Origin: Pseudomonas akapageensis
GTDB taxonomy: Bacteria; Pseudomonadota; Gammaproteobacteria; Pseudomonadales; Pseudomonadaceae
Assembly (NCBI RefSeq): GCF_011355085.1
Contig: NZ_VXCP01000022.1
Span: forward strand, 62,001 to 126,000
DNA: 64,000 bases
Direction of reading: 5' to 3'
Shown here piece after piece: positions 7,922 through 17,014 of the stretch. Below the pieces are notes generated by a model. The model was not told the DNA's origin and ran no database searches. It saw nothing but the letters and a program-made list of their open reading frames with translations. Position 1 is the stretch's first letter. Every line of letters begins with the position of its first letter. Made by a program: the position numbers and the translations under genes.

Positions 7922-8494
7922 ATGCTTAAAATGCTTCTCGTATACGGCCATCTGCTCGCCACTTGTATAGCCTTGGGGCGGGTGTTGCAGGCTGATCAAA
8001 AGCTTTGGAGTTGGCGCAAGGAAATACTGGATCAAGTGCGCCGTGAGTATCTCGAAGAAACTCAAAAGATCGTCACCCTTGCGCTGCTGGCTCTTTGGGG
8101 AAGCGGCTTGCTGTTGGTGCTTCAGGGTTACCTCAATGAGGGGGCTGCCTATCTGCTCAATCAGAAGCTCTGGGCCAAGGTGACTGTCGTCACACTGCTT
8201 ACTTTGAACGGTGCGTTGTTGCATCGAGTCGGTTTTCCGCTGTTGCAAAAGGCTCCCTTTGTCTTGTTACGCAGCTCAGGGCGTACTCGTCTGGCGCTCT
8301 TGGGTGCACTATCCATGAGCGGCTGGTTATTCGCCGCTTTCCTGGGGGTGGCTCGAGCGTGGAATCATGTGTTGCCTTATCTATATGTGATGGGAGCATT
8401 TGCCATGTTCTCGCTACTGGCTTGCTCAGTAGCGCTTGCAGTCGCCAGCATGGCGGGCAGTGTCGGCGGTGAAGAGCCTTCGGTCTCGGGGTAG
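7922..8494 (+). CDS. Four-helix integral membrane protein, function unknown
   Basis: 190 residues with about four membrane segments (residues 4-20, 50-70, 87-104, 120-145 and a last one near 155-178). The N-terminus MLKMLLVYGHLLATCIALG with an early His resembles small haem/copper-related membrane proteins, but no family-defining motif is clear. Monocistronic by spacing. Function cannot be stated from sequence alone. Confidence 0.7.
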   Translation: MLKMLLVYGHLLATCIALGRVLQADQKLWSWRKEILDQVRREYLEETQKIVTLALLALWGSGLLLVLQGYLNEGAAYLLNQKLWAKVTVVTLLTLNGALLHRVGFPLLQKAPFVLLRSSGRTRLALLGALSMSGWLFAAFLGVARAWNHVLPYLYVMGAFAMFSLLACSVALAVASMAGSVGGEEPSVSG

Positions 8495-8750
8495 TCGTCC
8501 TTGCACGACCGGGCGGAGGGGAATCAAGGGGCATTCTGAAGTTTTTGCGGGGCGCCCCTGGAGGATGTGACTAGCCGATTGCAGGCTGCTGCCAAACGAT
8601 CTAACGGGCCATGCGTGATGAGGCATAGACTGAAGACTAGCCTTCTCCCGCCAAGCTCAAAGGGAGGGTGATCTGGCCTGCAGTCGTTGCGCGTCTGATT
8701 TTTACGCTATGGCAAGAGTTTCTTGGCTGGCTCCTGTTGAGGTAGCCACC

Positions 8751-9005
8751 ATGCTTTCCACTTTAGAACTCCGACACCTGATCGAGAGAAGCTTTCTTCC
8801 GATGTATTGCGCATGCTCAGTCACGGCTGACAACTGTCTGACAGTGCGGATCTATGGTCCGGATACAGGGCGGATAGATCTCTTCGCCTCTGGAATCTCC
8901 TGTGCCGAACTCAACTGCAATCGGGCGATAGAGAACCTGCTCACCACTCTTCGGTCCGACCTCAACGCACATACCGAGCAGCTTTGGCTCGAACGAAATC
9001 ATTGA
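8751..9005 (+). CDS. DUF1652 family protein
   Basis: 84 residues from ATG 8751 (MLSTLELRHLIERSFLPMYC). The conserved block of DUF1652 is complete: STLELR-x-x-IE-x-x-FLP at the start, V(R)IYGPDTGRIDL in the middle and an L-x-RAI-x-NL segment near residue 60. This short family is almost restricted to Pseudomonas, where many paralogs occur; function is unknown. An in-frame ATG at 8709 exists but lies outside the conserved domain. A hairpin terminator follows at 9076-9102. Confidence 0.85.
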   Translation: MLSTLELRHLIERSFLPMYCACSVTADNCLTVRIYGPDTGRIDLFASGISCAELNCNRAIENLLTTLRSDLNAHTEQLWLERNH

Positions 9006-9075
9006 GTGCAACGACTCGAGTTGATTGGGGCTGGATAATCTGTGGCATTCCAGAGAAATTTCGAGCACTGAAACG

Positions 9076-9102
9076 AAAAGCCCGGCTTCAGGCCGGGCTC
9101 TC
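9076..9102 (+). terminator. Terminator after DUF1652 gene
   Basis: AGCCCGGC (9079-9086) pairs perfectly with GCCGGGCT (9092-9099) across a TTCAG loop; the T tract is short (CTCT), so termination strength is uncertain. Confidence 0.65.
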
Positions 9103-9288
9103 AGTAGATGGGGCCAAATCCTTTTGGCTAACAGCATTGTGCGCTGCAGGTGTGACGAAACCATGACAGGACAGGGCAAAATGTTCTGCACTGGACCGAG
9201 TTCCGATTTCGCATTTGTTGTGCCAATAAGTGCGCGTGCGTAAGTCCATCCAAATCAATGGCTTAAAGTGGGCAATTGCAAAATGGGA

Positions 9289-9305
9289 TCATGCAGCCTG
9301 CATGA
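9289..9305. repeat. 17-bp palindrome, possible operator
   Basis: TCATGCAG-C-CTGCATGA is a perfect 8-1-8 inverted repeat in noncoding DNA, about 280 bp upstream of the chemoreceptor. It could be a regulator site. Confidence 0.4.
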
Positions 9306-9383
9306 AGAGCCATCTGGAGGGTTGCAGATAACCGCTACAACAGCTCTTGAGCTCCGCGCCTGCAGGTCGGCCAAGGGTTGATT

Positions 9384-9432
9384 CAGGCAGAGACGGTTTG
9401 TCGCAAGATTTGACGCAAAAAATCTCTGCCTG
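9384..9432. repeat. 10-bp inverted repeat, 29-bp loop
   Basis: CAGGCAGAGA (9384-9393) and TCTCTGCCTG (9423-9432) pair perfectly; the loop carries two near-copies of TTG(T/A)CGCAA. Role unknown. Confidence 0.45.
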
Positions 9433-9584
9433 CAGCGCTGAGGATACTCACGCCATCGCTAACCTATTGTAATTAAATAGTTTTAATTATTCAGGCATGA
9501 AAAGTGCTGGTGACTGATATCAGGTGGCCATCGCCCGCGTCGTTGAACGTCCACCCGCTATCTCCCCGCACAAGGACTGCTTAA

Positions 9585-11726
9585 ATGCCCCTCAACCGAC
9601 TTTCCATCCAGTGGAAGATCACTCTGCTGGCCGGCCTCTGCCTGCTGGCCATCGTTGCCATGCTTATCGGCATATCGCTCTACCGCATGGATGCCGGTAC
9701 CACGCTGGTCAAGGCGAGCAGTGCGCAGATGCTCGAAGACTCGGCCCGCGAACGCATGCAGGGGGAGGGCAAGGTGCAGGCGTTGACCATTCAGCGCTAT
9801 TTCATGTCGGCCTACCAGGACGGCCTGAACTTCACCCATCAGGTACTGCGCCAGCGCCGTCAGGCGCAGAAGCTGAATATGGAAGGCCAGGCCTTGCGCG
9901 AGGAGCTCAACCAGCAAATCAAGGAAGCCTTGCAGGCCAACCCGCAATTGCTCAGCCTCTACCTGGTATTCGAGCCCGATGCGCTGGGCGGCGACGATTC
10001 CGCCTTTGCCGGCCGCGCCGAAACGGGCAGCAACGAGCAAGGCCGCTTCGCCACTTACTGGGCGCAGCGCGGTGAAAACCTCAGCACCCTGGTGGTGACC
10101 GAGGGAATGATCAGCGACGCCACGCCCATGCTCGACGGCAGCCCTTTCAATACCTGGTTCAACTGCCCCCGACAAAGCCTCAAGCCCTGCCTGTTGAACC
10201 CCTATTTCGATGACGCCTCGGGTCAGAAGACGCTGATCACCACCTTGACATTTCCAGTGATCGAGAACGGTCGCATGATCGCGGTGGTCGGCATGGACAT
10301 CAGCCTGAGCAATCTCCAGCAGTTGGCGACGGCGGGCAGCCAGGGCCTGTATCAGGGGCAGGGCGCCATCAGTATCCTCAGCCCGGCCGGCCTGCTCGCC
10401 GGCCACAGTGCGGATGCCGGCCTGCTTGGTCAGAACCTGTCCCGGGCCTACCCGGGCGAAGCGGCCGAGTTGCTGGACTTGCATCGCCAGGGCCAAGGAC
10501 ATGAGCGGCAGGCCAGGGGTCACCTGCAGGTGCTGGCACCGCTGCAACCTATTCCAGACGCCAAGCCCTGGGCCGTTCTGTTGGACGTAGCCATGCCGAC
10601 CCTGCTGGCGCCGGCCATGGCCCTGCAGCAGGATCTGGATGTGCGCAATACCCAGGGCACCTGGTGGGAGTTGCTGCTCGGAGTAGCTGCCGCCATCGCC
10701 GGCCTGCTCCTGGTGTGGTTGACCGCGCGCGGCGTGACCCGACCTATCCTGGGGGTCGCAAGCATGCTCAAGGACATCGCCAGCGGTGAAGGCGACCTGA
10801 CCCGCCGCCTCGACTACGCACGCAAGGATGAGCTGGGCGAACTGGCCGGCTGGTTCAATCGCTTTCTCGACAAGCTGCAACCGGTGATTGCCGACGTGAA
10901 GCGCTCGGTGCAGGACGCCCGCAGCACCGCCGACCAGTCCGCGGCCATCGCCAGCCAGACCAGTGCCGGCATGCAGCAGCAGTACCGTGAAGTGGACCAG
11001 GTGGCCACCGCCTCCAACGAAATGAGTGCCACTGCCCAGGATGTCGCCCGCAGCGCGGCGCAGGCCGCTGACGCTGCACGTGGTGCCGACCTCGCCACCC
11101 GCGAAGGCCTTGGCGTCATTGGTCGCACCACCAGCGCCATCGATGCCCTGGCCCGCGACATGAGCAGTGCCATGGCGCAAGTCGAAGGTCTGGCGGCCAA
11201 CAGTGAACAGATTGGTTCGGTGCTGGAGGTGATCCGCAGCATCGCCGAGCAGACCAACTTGCTCGCCCTCAATGCTGCCATCGAGGCCGCCCGCGCCGGT
11301 GACGCCGGGCGCGGCTTTGCTGTGGTTGCCGACGAGGTACGCAACCTGGCCAGGCGTACCCAGGACTCGGTGGAGGAAATCCGTCAGGTCATCGAAGGCC
11401 TGCAGAATGGTACCCGCGAGGTCGTCGGCTCGATGAGCAATAGCTACCAGCAAGCGCACGGCAGCGTCGAACACGTCGAACAGGCGGTCGCCGCCTTGCG
11501 TCGAATCGGCGAATCGGTTTCGGTCATCACCGACATGAACCTGCAGATCGCCAGCGCGGCCGAGGAGCAAAGCGCCGTGGCCGAGGAGATCAATCACAAC
11601 GTGGCGAGCATCCGTGACGTCACCGAATCCCTTTCCGGGCAGGCCGAAGAGTCGGCCCAGGTGAGCCAGGCATTGAACCGCCTGGCCAACCATCAGCAGG
11701 GACTGATGCAGCAGTTTCGGGTCTAG
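9585..11726 (+). CDS. Methyl-accepting chemotaxis protein with periplasmic Cache domain
   Basis: 713 residues. TM1 is at about 9-31, a periplasmic sensor of about 310 residues follows (its VIENGRMIAVVGMDISLSNL strand set is typical of double Cache domains), TM2 is at about 357-378, then HAMP (RPILGVASMLKDIASGEGDL) and the cytoplasmic signalling coiled coil with the fully conserved hairpin tip (EQTNLLALNAAIEAARAGD, then GRGFAVVADEVRNLA). It transmits ligand binding to CheA/CheW. The ligand is not predictable by eye: no clear amino-acid-binding motif of the PctA type was found. A hairpin follows the stop. Confidence 0.95.
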   Translation: MPLNRLSIQWKITLLAGLCLLAIVAMLIGISLYRMDAGTTLVKASSAQMLEDSARERMQGEGKVQALTIQRYFMSAYQDGLNFTHQVLRQRRQAQKLNMEGQALREELNQQIKEALQANPQLLSLYLVFEPDALGGDDSAFAGRAETGSNEQGRFATYWAQRGENLSTLVVTEGMISDATPMLDGSPFNTWFNCPRQSLKPCLLNPYFDDASGQKTLITTLTFPVIENGRMIAVVGMDISLSNLQQLATAGSQGLYQGQGAISILSPAGLLAGHSADAGLLGQNLSRAYPGEAAELLDLHRQGQGHERQARGHLQVLAPLQPIPDAKPWAVLLDVAMPTLLAPAMALQQDLDVRNTQGTWWELLLGVAAAIAGLLLVWLTARGVTRPILGVASMLKDIASGEGDLTRRLDYARKDELGELAGWFNRFLDKLQPVIADVKRSVQDARSTADQSAAIASQTSAGMQQQYREVDQVATASNEMSATAQDVARSAAQAADAARGADLATREGLGVIGRTTSAIDALARDMSSAMAQVEGLAANSEQIGSVLEVIRSIAEQTNLLALNAAIEAARAGDAGRGFAVVADEVRNLARRTQDSVEEIRQVIEGLQNGTREVVGSMSNSYQQAHGSVEHVEQAVAALRRIGESVSVITDMNLQIASAAEEQSAVAEEINHNVASIRDVTESLSGQAEESAQVSQALNRLANHQQGLMQQFRV

Positions 11727-11761
11727 CCAATCATAATTGTGGAGCAGTATTTGCAGACTAC

Positions 11762-11786
11762 ACCCCATCAATCATCAAGATGGGGT
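11762..11786 (+). terminator. Hairpin after the chemoreceptor gene
   Basis: ACCCCATC (11762-11769) and GATGGGGT (11779-11786) form a perfect 8-bp stem with a 9-nt loop 35 bp after the stop, followed by CTTA only. Possible terminator or mRNA end stabiliser. Confidence 0.5.
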
Positions 11787-11793
11787 CTTAGCC

Positions 11794-11990
11794 ATGACGA
11801 GCTCAGAGACTTACTTCCTGGTTTCCGTGACCGCGATAGTGCTGCTGCTTGATGTGTGGGCCTTCACCGCAATATTTTGAAGTCGGCGCGAAAGCAGCGG
11901 GGGCAATCGGCCTTGTTCTTTTTCCCCAGAATCGGGTTCTTGTCTGGGGAATTGAGGGGGCTGCCGGGATCACTGCGCGCAGGCGTACGA
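11794..11990 (+). pseudogene. Frameshifted PLDc_N-family small membrane protein
   Basis: ATG 11794 opens a frame reading MTSSETYFLVSVTAIVLLLD and VWAFTAIF before a TGA at 11878. The following bases, read in other frames, continue the pattern of the PLDc_N (cardiolipin synthase N-terminal type) small proteins: GAKAAGAIGLVLFP and then, after another shift, VWGIEGAAGIT. Intact relatives are about 60-75 residues with two helices joined by an RS-(D/E)K loop. At least two frame changes are needed here, so this is a broken gene. The first helix alone (27 residues) could still be made. Confidence 0.65.
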
Positions 11991-11993
11991 TGC

Positions 11994-12656
11994 TCACACG
12001 AGCAGATCTTCATGGAACGCCCCGAAAGGCCAATAAGGGTGCGCGATCTGGATCTCGAGTATCCAGAGGCCGCCGTTCGGACAGGCGCTGAAGTCGCCCA
12101 GATCACCGGCACGGTAGATCGCGTGCGGAAAGTCGCTTACCCGATGCCCTTTGATGTCCAGGTTCAGCTTCCAGCCCAGGGCTTTGGCACGGCTTTTTGC
12201 ATAGCGATACAGTTCGACGCCAGAAACCCGCGCGCTTCTCCAGTACGCCTCGACCTGGTCGAACAGGGTCTTGGCTGCCGCTGCACACTCGATCATTTCG
12301 GCATCCGATCCCGTCACAAAGGTGGCACCTGCATCGCCTTCATGGCCATCCCAAACCACACCCAGGTCGATGAAGAAAATGTCATTCGTGCCAAGCTCCG
12401 GGTCACCCTCGGAGCGCTGCTTGAAGGTCTTGAGGGTATTGGCACCAAAGCGTATCAACAAGGGATGCCAGATACGCTGCATGCCTAGCTCGGTCAGGAT
12501 CTGCTTACCGGCGGCTGCCGCTTGAGACTCGCGCATGCCGGGCTCGATGATTCGGGCAATTTGCTCAATGGCTTTCCAGCTCATCTGCTGTGCATGCTGC
12601 ATCGATGACAGGTTGTAGATCTCGCCTACGGCTTCCTTGGCGTTTGAAACGGACAT
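11994..12656 (-). CDS. M24 family (creatinase/aminopeptidase P-like) metallopeptidase
   Basis: 220 residues of the pita-bread fold. Metal-ligand candidates are visible: FFIDLGVVWDGHEGDAGATF (the D-x10-D pair), GHRVSDFPH in place of the usual GHGIG, and the glutamates of LEIQIAH and FGAFHEDLLV. The usual N-terminal domain of creatinase and prolidase is absent, as in methionine-aminopeptidase-sized members. The altered His motif suggests a divergent substrate, so calling it an aminopeptidase would be too specific. It is divergent from a broken TetR-type gene that may once have controlled it. Confidence 0.8.
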   Translation of the reverse strand: MSVSNAKEAVGEIYNLSSMQHAQQMSWKAIEQIARIIEPGMRESQAAAAGKQILTELGMQRIWHPLLIRFGANTLKTFKQRSEGDPELGTNDIFFIDLGVVWDGHEGDAGATFVTGSDAEMIECAAAAKTLFDQVEAYWRSARVSGVELYRYAKSRAKALGWKLNLDIKGHRVSDFPHAIYRAGDLGDFSACPNGGLWILEIQIAHPYWPFGAFHEDLLV

Positions 12657-12719
12657 TCGAAGATCCTCCGTGGAAAAGTGGACTCAATCGCTATATACAT
12701 TGATATATTGCGCTCTGCC

Positions 12720-13285
12720 ATGGCAAAGAAACAACGGAGCGGCTGTCGTAGGCAGAGAGTGGAACAAGCGATGGACATTACAAGCCCCGAAGAACGATCC
12801 AGCATTGCAGCAAGAAATCCGAGAAGCGCCAGTGAGCGGATTCGCAGCCTTATCCTGAGCGTCGCCAGCGAAGGACTCAAGCCCAGCCCAGCGCCTCTGC
12901 AGTGTTCGCCATCGAACTGATGCATGGCGCGCGGCGCTTGCCAAAGGAGTATAGGGAAGATTTGCACACCCAGATTCAACGCAGCATTGCCTGCCTGCAA
13001 AACTGGATCGATCGAGGCCTGCTCGCGGCAGTGGACCCGCATCACTTGTTACTCACCCTTTGGGCGGTTACCCAGACCTACGTCAACTTTGGCCGGCAAA
13101 TCTCGGCGATCACCGGCAAGCGCAAGGCGGATGAGGCTGACTATGAAGCCGTCATCTCAACCATTACACAGATGGTCGTGCGAGGCACCGCGCCCGAGGC
13201 ACGCCCGACGAGCACGAATCGAAAACCTGTGAGTGGCAGTTCTGGATGTCTGGACAAAGCATTCTTGACGTTGAGCCAAAGCTGA
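12720..13285 (+). pseudogene. RutR-like TetR regulator lacking its DNA-binding domain
   Basis: The frame starting at 12902 encodes a good TetR C-terminal ligand/dimer domain of the RutR type (FAIELMHGARRLPKEYREDL, then AAVDPHHLLLTLWAVTQTYV). The region 5' of it, read from ATG 12720 in another frame, gives only MAKKQRSG and an ERIRSLILSVASE-like start of helix 1. The helix-turn-helix and the following roughly 70-80 residues are missing, and the two parts are out of frame. A deletion plus frameshift therefore inactivated the gene. It is divergent from the M24 gene. Confidence 0.75.
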
Positions 13286-13319
13286 TTGCCCTTATCGATG
13301 TCCGAGGCCCCATGATCAC

Positions 13320-14906
13320 TCACCCGCAAAACCCCTGGATTCGAACGCTGCTGTTGTTACCGCTCAAGGCAAATCCATCCCGCCCAAGTAGCTTGACGTC
13401 ATACATGGCCTGGTCTGCTGCCTTGAGCAACTCATCGAGGCTCTCGCCATGGTTCGGACATAGCGAGATTCCGATGCTGCAGGAGATGGACAGTTCCCCT
13501 GCTGTTGTCACGATCGGCTTCCCGATGGCCTCCAGTATCCTCTGGCCCATGATTTCAGAATCCGCGGCGTTGCCAAGATCTGTAAACAGAACAACAAATT
13601 CATCCCCCCCGTAGCGCGAAACGGTGTCACACGAGCGAGTCTCCTGAAGCATGCGAACTGCTACAGCTCGGAGAACCTGGTCACCGACTTCATGGCCGCA
13701 TTTATCGTTTATTTCCTTGAAATGATCCAGGTCGATCAACATCACAGCAAACTGAATCCTGTTTCTTTTCCAGCGCGAGAATGCCTGATTGAATCGATCG
13801 GTAAAAAGATAGCGGTTCGGTAACTGGGTGAGCACATCATGGGTTGCCAGATAGGCCGAGCGCTCGTGCTCAAGCTCTGCCATCTCTATTGCCTTGAAAT
13901 GCCGAAAGAGAACAACCGGCATCAGAATGAGGGCCGCTGCCAGAACCGCCAGGATCATCATCGCTTCCGTAGTCAGGACATCCCCTAGACGTAACTGGCG
14001 CTCAAACACCAAGGTCATGGGTTGTGAAGCACTCCTGATTTCGACCCGATCATTCAGATGCGGCAGTAACAAACGGTCCAGGATACCGGCCTGCTCGGGC
14101 TCCATTGAAAACACAAGGCTGTCGGAATCGGCAGCGGTCCCGAGGACGGCATTGATGCGAACCAGCGGGTCTGCCCCCGCATGATTTACAGCCTCCAATA
14201 TCGAGCCGGTCTTGATCAACAGCAACGCTACCATGGTGCTGCCAAAAAAGTTGGGGCGAGAATTCTCTCGCGCCTGTTCTGGCCGACTGACTGACTGCAT
14301 CAGAATATAGGCGTCTGCGCCTTCGTACATCGAGAACACGGGCGATACAACGGGCTTCAAATTATTGTGGGTCAGGGCCAATGCGGAGGATAAATAGCCG
14401 ACAGTTTCCAGTTTGACGCCATATATCGCACTGGCTTGCGAGAGTTCCGGATACATGAACAGTACGGGCCAGGTCTCGCTGAGATAGACCTGATGCTGGG
14501 CAGGCTGGTGGGTGAGGCTCGGGAAGTCCTTGAGTTCAAAGTCCGGTCGCCACGTGCGGCGCAACAGCGTTTCAAAGGCGGCCTGCTCGGGAATGGGTAC
14601 CCCCCGTGCTACCTCGAGCATGTATATATGAGGGTAAGCGGCCAAAACGGCAGCGGCATAGCGGGCCGCTGCATCCGTGTCACTCTGGTCGACGGCCTGG
14701 AGAAATGCCGAGAAGCCTGCCAGGACAGCTTCGTTGGTGTCCAACTGATTGCGCACGACGCTGGAAATATTCTGCACGTATTCGGAGAAACGGGTTTTCC
14801 AGCGGTGAGTCTCGGATTCCAACAACAATTGGGTCAAGAAACCAATCAGGCCGACGGCCAGGATGATGATTCCCACGAGAGAACGTCGGCGTTTAGTCAG
14901 CATCAT
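13320..14906 (-). CDS. Diguanylate cyclase with CHASE sensor domain
   Basis: 528 residues. TM1 is at about 9-28, a periplasmic CHASE domain at about 60-290 (AAYPHIYMLEVARGVP; MYPELSQASAIYGV), TM2 at about 316-336, and a GGDEF domain at about 360-515. The active-site motif is canonical (RYGGDEFVVLF), as are HDVLTQLPNRYLF and DLDHFKEINDKCGHEVGD. An RSCD sits five residues before GGDEF, matching the inhibitory I-site RxxD, so product feedback is expected. No EAL domain. It should make c-di-GMP in response to an extracellular signal. Monocistronic. Confidence 0.93.
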   Translation of the reverse strand: MMLTKRRRSLVGIIILAVGLIGFLTQLLLESETHRWKTRFSEYVQNISSVVRNQLDTNEAVLAGFSAFLQAVDQSDTDAAARYAAAVLAAYPHIYMLEVARGVPIPEQAAFETLLRRTWRPDFELKDFPSLTHQPAQHQVYLSETWPVLFMYPELSQASAIYGVKLETVGYLSSALALTHNNLKPVVSPVFSMYEGADAYILMQSVSRPEQARENSRPNFFGSTMVALLLIKTGSILEAVNHAGADPLVRINAVLGTAADSDSLVFSMEPEQAGILDRLLLPHLNDRVEIRSASQPMTLVFERQLRLGDVLTTEAMMILAVLAAALILMPVVLFRHFKAIEMAELEHERSAYLATHDVLTQLPNRYLFTDRFNQAFSRWKRNRIQFAVMLIDLDHFKEINDKCGHEVGDQVLRAVAVRMLQETRSCDTVSRYGGDEFVVLFTDLGNAADSEIMGQRILEAIGKPIVTTAGELSISCSIGISLCPNHGESLDELLKAADQAMYDVKLLGRDGFALSGNNSSVRIQGFCG

Positions 14907-15116
14907 GCTTATTTTCCAGCTTCCATGGGGGCACCGAAGAGTTGAGTCGGCGAACTTCTGCGCCGGGGCGGACCCTCACATGGAAACTAGCAAAATGCCA
15001 TAACAGCGTCCATCTCACGTGGACCTTTTCCGGTGGCCTGCATCACGAAGCATGCTGCTAACACCACGTGTCCTCGACCTGCACGTTATAAAAAAGTACC
15101 TATTCACGCACAGACC

Positions 15117-16562
15117 TCAGTCGTGATGCACTTCAGAGCGCTTGAGCAGTTGTTTGCACCGCTCGGACAAGTGAAACACGCGCAGGTGCTTGCCGGCCTT
15201 GGCATAGCGCTCGCGCAGCGTCTTGAGCGCGGCGATGGCCGAGTAGTCGACGAAGGTCAGGTGGCGACAATCGAGGGTCACCTGGGGCGGGTCGTTGGCA
15301 GGGTCGAACTGGTTGAGAAAGGGTGCACTGGAGGCGAAGAACAGTGTGCCATGCAGGCGATAGAGCTTGCTGCCGTCGGCTTCCAGGTAACTGTCGGCGT
15401 ATAGCTCGCGGGCCTGCTGCCAGGCGAAGTTGAGCGCGGCAATGATGATCCCGCACAGCACGGCGGTGGCCAGATCGGTGAACACCGTAATGGCCGTCAC
15501 CGCGAAGATCACCAGCACATCGTTCAGTGGCACCTTGTTGAGCACCCGCAGCGAGGCCCAGGCGAAGGTCTGTTGCGCCACCACGAACATGACCCCGACC
15601 AGTGCGGCAAGCGGGATGCGTTCGATCAGCGGCGAAAGAAAGAGCACGAACAGCAGGATCATCACGCCGGCGACCACACCGGAGAGCCGTCCGCGGCCGC
15701 CGGAACTGAGGTTGACCACCGTCTGGCCGATCATGGCACATCCACCCATGCCGCCGAACAGACCGGAGACCATGTTGGCCGCCCCCAGCGCCACACACTC
15801 GCGATCCGGGTAGCCACGGCTCTCGGTGATTTCATCGGTGAGGTTCAGCGTCAGCAGGGTTTCCAGAAGACCGACCAGGGCCATCAGCACTGCGTAGGGG
15901 GCCACGATGCGCAGGGTTTCCAGACTCCAGGGCACCTGCGGCAGGGCCAGACCAGGCAGGCCGCCGGCAATGTGCGCCATGTCTCCAAGGGTGCGGGTTG
16001 GCAGACCGAGCAGGTATACCGTCAGGCCGACACCAAGGATCGCAACCAGCGCAGGCGGCGCGGCGCGGGTCAGGCGCGGCAGCAGATAGACGATGGCCAT
16101 CGTCAATGCCACCAGCCCCACCATCAGGTACAGCGGTGTGTCGCTCAGCCAGGCTTCGCCGCTCTTGAAGTGGTCCAACTGAGCCAGGGCGATGATGATT
16201 GCCAGGCCATTGACGAAGCCGAGCATCACCGGGTACGGCACCATGCGCACCAGCTTGCCCAGCCGCAGCAGGCCGAAAGCAATCATGATCAGCCCCCCCA
16301 AGAGCACGGTGGCAAGCAGGTATTGCACGCCGTGCTGCACCACCAGCGCGACGATCACGACGGCCATCGATCCAGCTGCGCCGGACACCATGCCGGGCCG
16401 CCCACCGAACAGCGCGGTCAGGGTGCAAATGAAGAAGGCACCGTATAGCCCCATGAGCGGATTGAGATGGGCAACCAGGGCGAAGGCGATGCACTCGGGC
16501 AGCAGGGCAAAAGAGGTGGTGAGTCCGGCCAGGACATCGGCGCGCAGACGTTTCGGGTTCAT
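15117..16562 (-). CDS. SulP family anion transporter with STAS domain
   Basis: 481 residues: about 10-12 membrane segments with the SulP signatures (ADVLAGLTTSFALLPECIAFAL at the N-terminus; LFGGMGGCAMIGQTVVNL mid-protein) and a C-terminal STAS domain of about 90 residues (LDCRHLTFVDYSAIAALKTL). SulP proteins move sulfate, bicarbonate or other anions. The Pseudomonas members of this short type are often annotated as sulfate permeases, but the substrate is not proven by sequence. No carbonic anhydrase or sulfate-assimilation gene adjoins it. About 450 bp of noncoding DNA lie upstream. Confidence 0.9.
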   Translation of the reverse strand: MNPKRLRADVLAGLTTSFALLPECIAFALVAHLNPLMGLYGAFFICTLTALFGGRPGMVSGAAGSMAVVIVALVVQHGVQYLLATVLLGGLIMIAFGLLRLGKLVRMVPYPVMLGFVNGLAIIIALAQLDHFKSGEAWLSDTPLYLMVGLVALTMAIVYLLPRLTRAAPPALVAILGVGLTVYLLGLPTRTLGDMAHIAGGLPGLALPQVPWSLETLRIVAPYAVLMALVGLLETLLTLNLTDEITESRGYPDRECVALGAANMVSGLFGGMGGCAMIGQTVVNLSSGGRGRLSGVVAGVMILLFVLFLSPLIERIPLAALVGVMFVVAQQTFAWASLRVLNKVPLNDVLVIFAVTAITVFTDLATAVLCGIIIAALNFAWQQARELYADSYLEADGSKLYRLHGTLFFASSAPFLNQFDPANDPPQVTLDCRHLTFVDYSAIAALKTLRERYAKAGKHLRVFHLSERCKQLLKRSEVHHD

Positions 16563-17014
16563 GGCTTACCTAACATACAGGCCGGCGAAACCGACCGCAG
16601 GGAGTGGCGGGGACGGAGGGCTGTGGATGTTACGGAATTGAAGCGGGTGAGGCCAGTTGTTGAGTTGTGTCAACTGGTCCGAGCGGAGATCCGGCATTCA
16701 AAAGCGACCGACAATCGCCGCGGCCGTCTCGATCGAGGGCGGTTGCCAAAGGCAGTGAACGGTCAGGAACAACCATTGAACGGGCCGGCAATACGGTCGG
16801 CGTAGCCGCTGCCGCCAGGCTGCGCTCGCGCGCGAAGCGGGCGCAGGTTCTCAAGATTGCCGGGGGCCTTGCGGCCCAGCGTCGCAGCGGCGCACCGAGC
16901 CTTCGGCAGCGGCTACAGGGTTCGCCGTTTGCCCCAAAGATAGCGCTGAGCCGGTATCATTGCGCGATTGCAACACCTCAACCTCCCGTTACAACAGATG
17001 CGTAGTGGTGCTTC
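16563..17014. other. Divergent intergenic region with a palindromic repeat
   Basis: About 450 bp between the divergent SulP gene and the small gene at 17015. It contains the REP-like pair at 16801-16919; the rest shows no gene. A plausible start region for both divergent transcripts. Confidence 0.5.
16801..16919. repeat. Palindromic repeat pair (second REP class)
   Basis: CGTAGCCGCTGCCG at the left end is inverted as CGGCAGCGGCTACAG at the right end, with smaller palindromes between (CGCGCGCGAAGCG; GCCTTGCGGC). This is the other common intergenic palindrome of fluorescent pseudomonads, different from the GGGAGC/GGCTTGCC type seen elsewhere in the window. Confidence 0.65.

Larger units (their letters stand above)
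9006..9584. other. Long intergenic region with hairpins, no gene
   Basis: 579 bp without a convincing coding frame. It holds a terminator (9076-9102), a 17-bp perfect palindrome (9289-9305), a 10-bp inverted repeat (9384-9432) and an AT-rich patch at about 9470-9495 that probably contains the promoter of the chemoreceptor gene. Confidence 0.6.

Noticed and set aside
9558..11771. A 737-codon minus-strand frame opposite the chemoreceptor
   Set aside because: It mirrors the highly biased codons of the chemoreceptor gene; its protein is rich in His/Gln/Gly with no family pattern.
16801..16919. Possible CRISPR-like or attC-like repeats
   Set aside because: Only one inverted pair exists, with no regular spacers; it is a REP-type palindrome.
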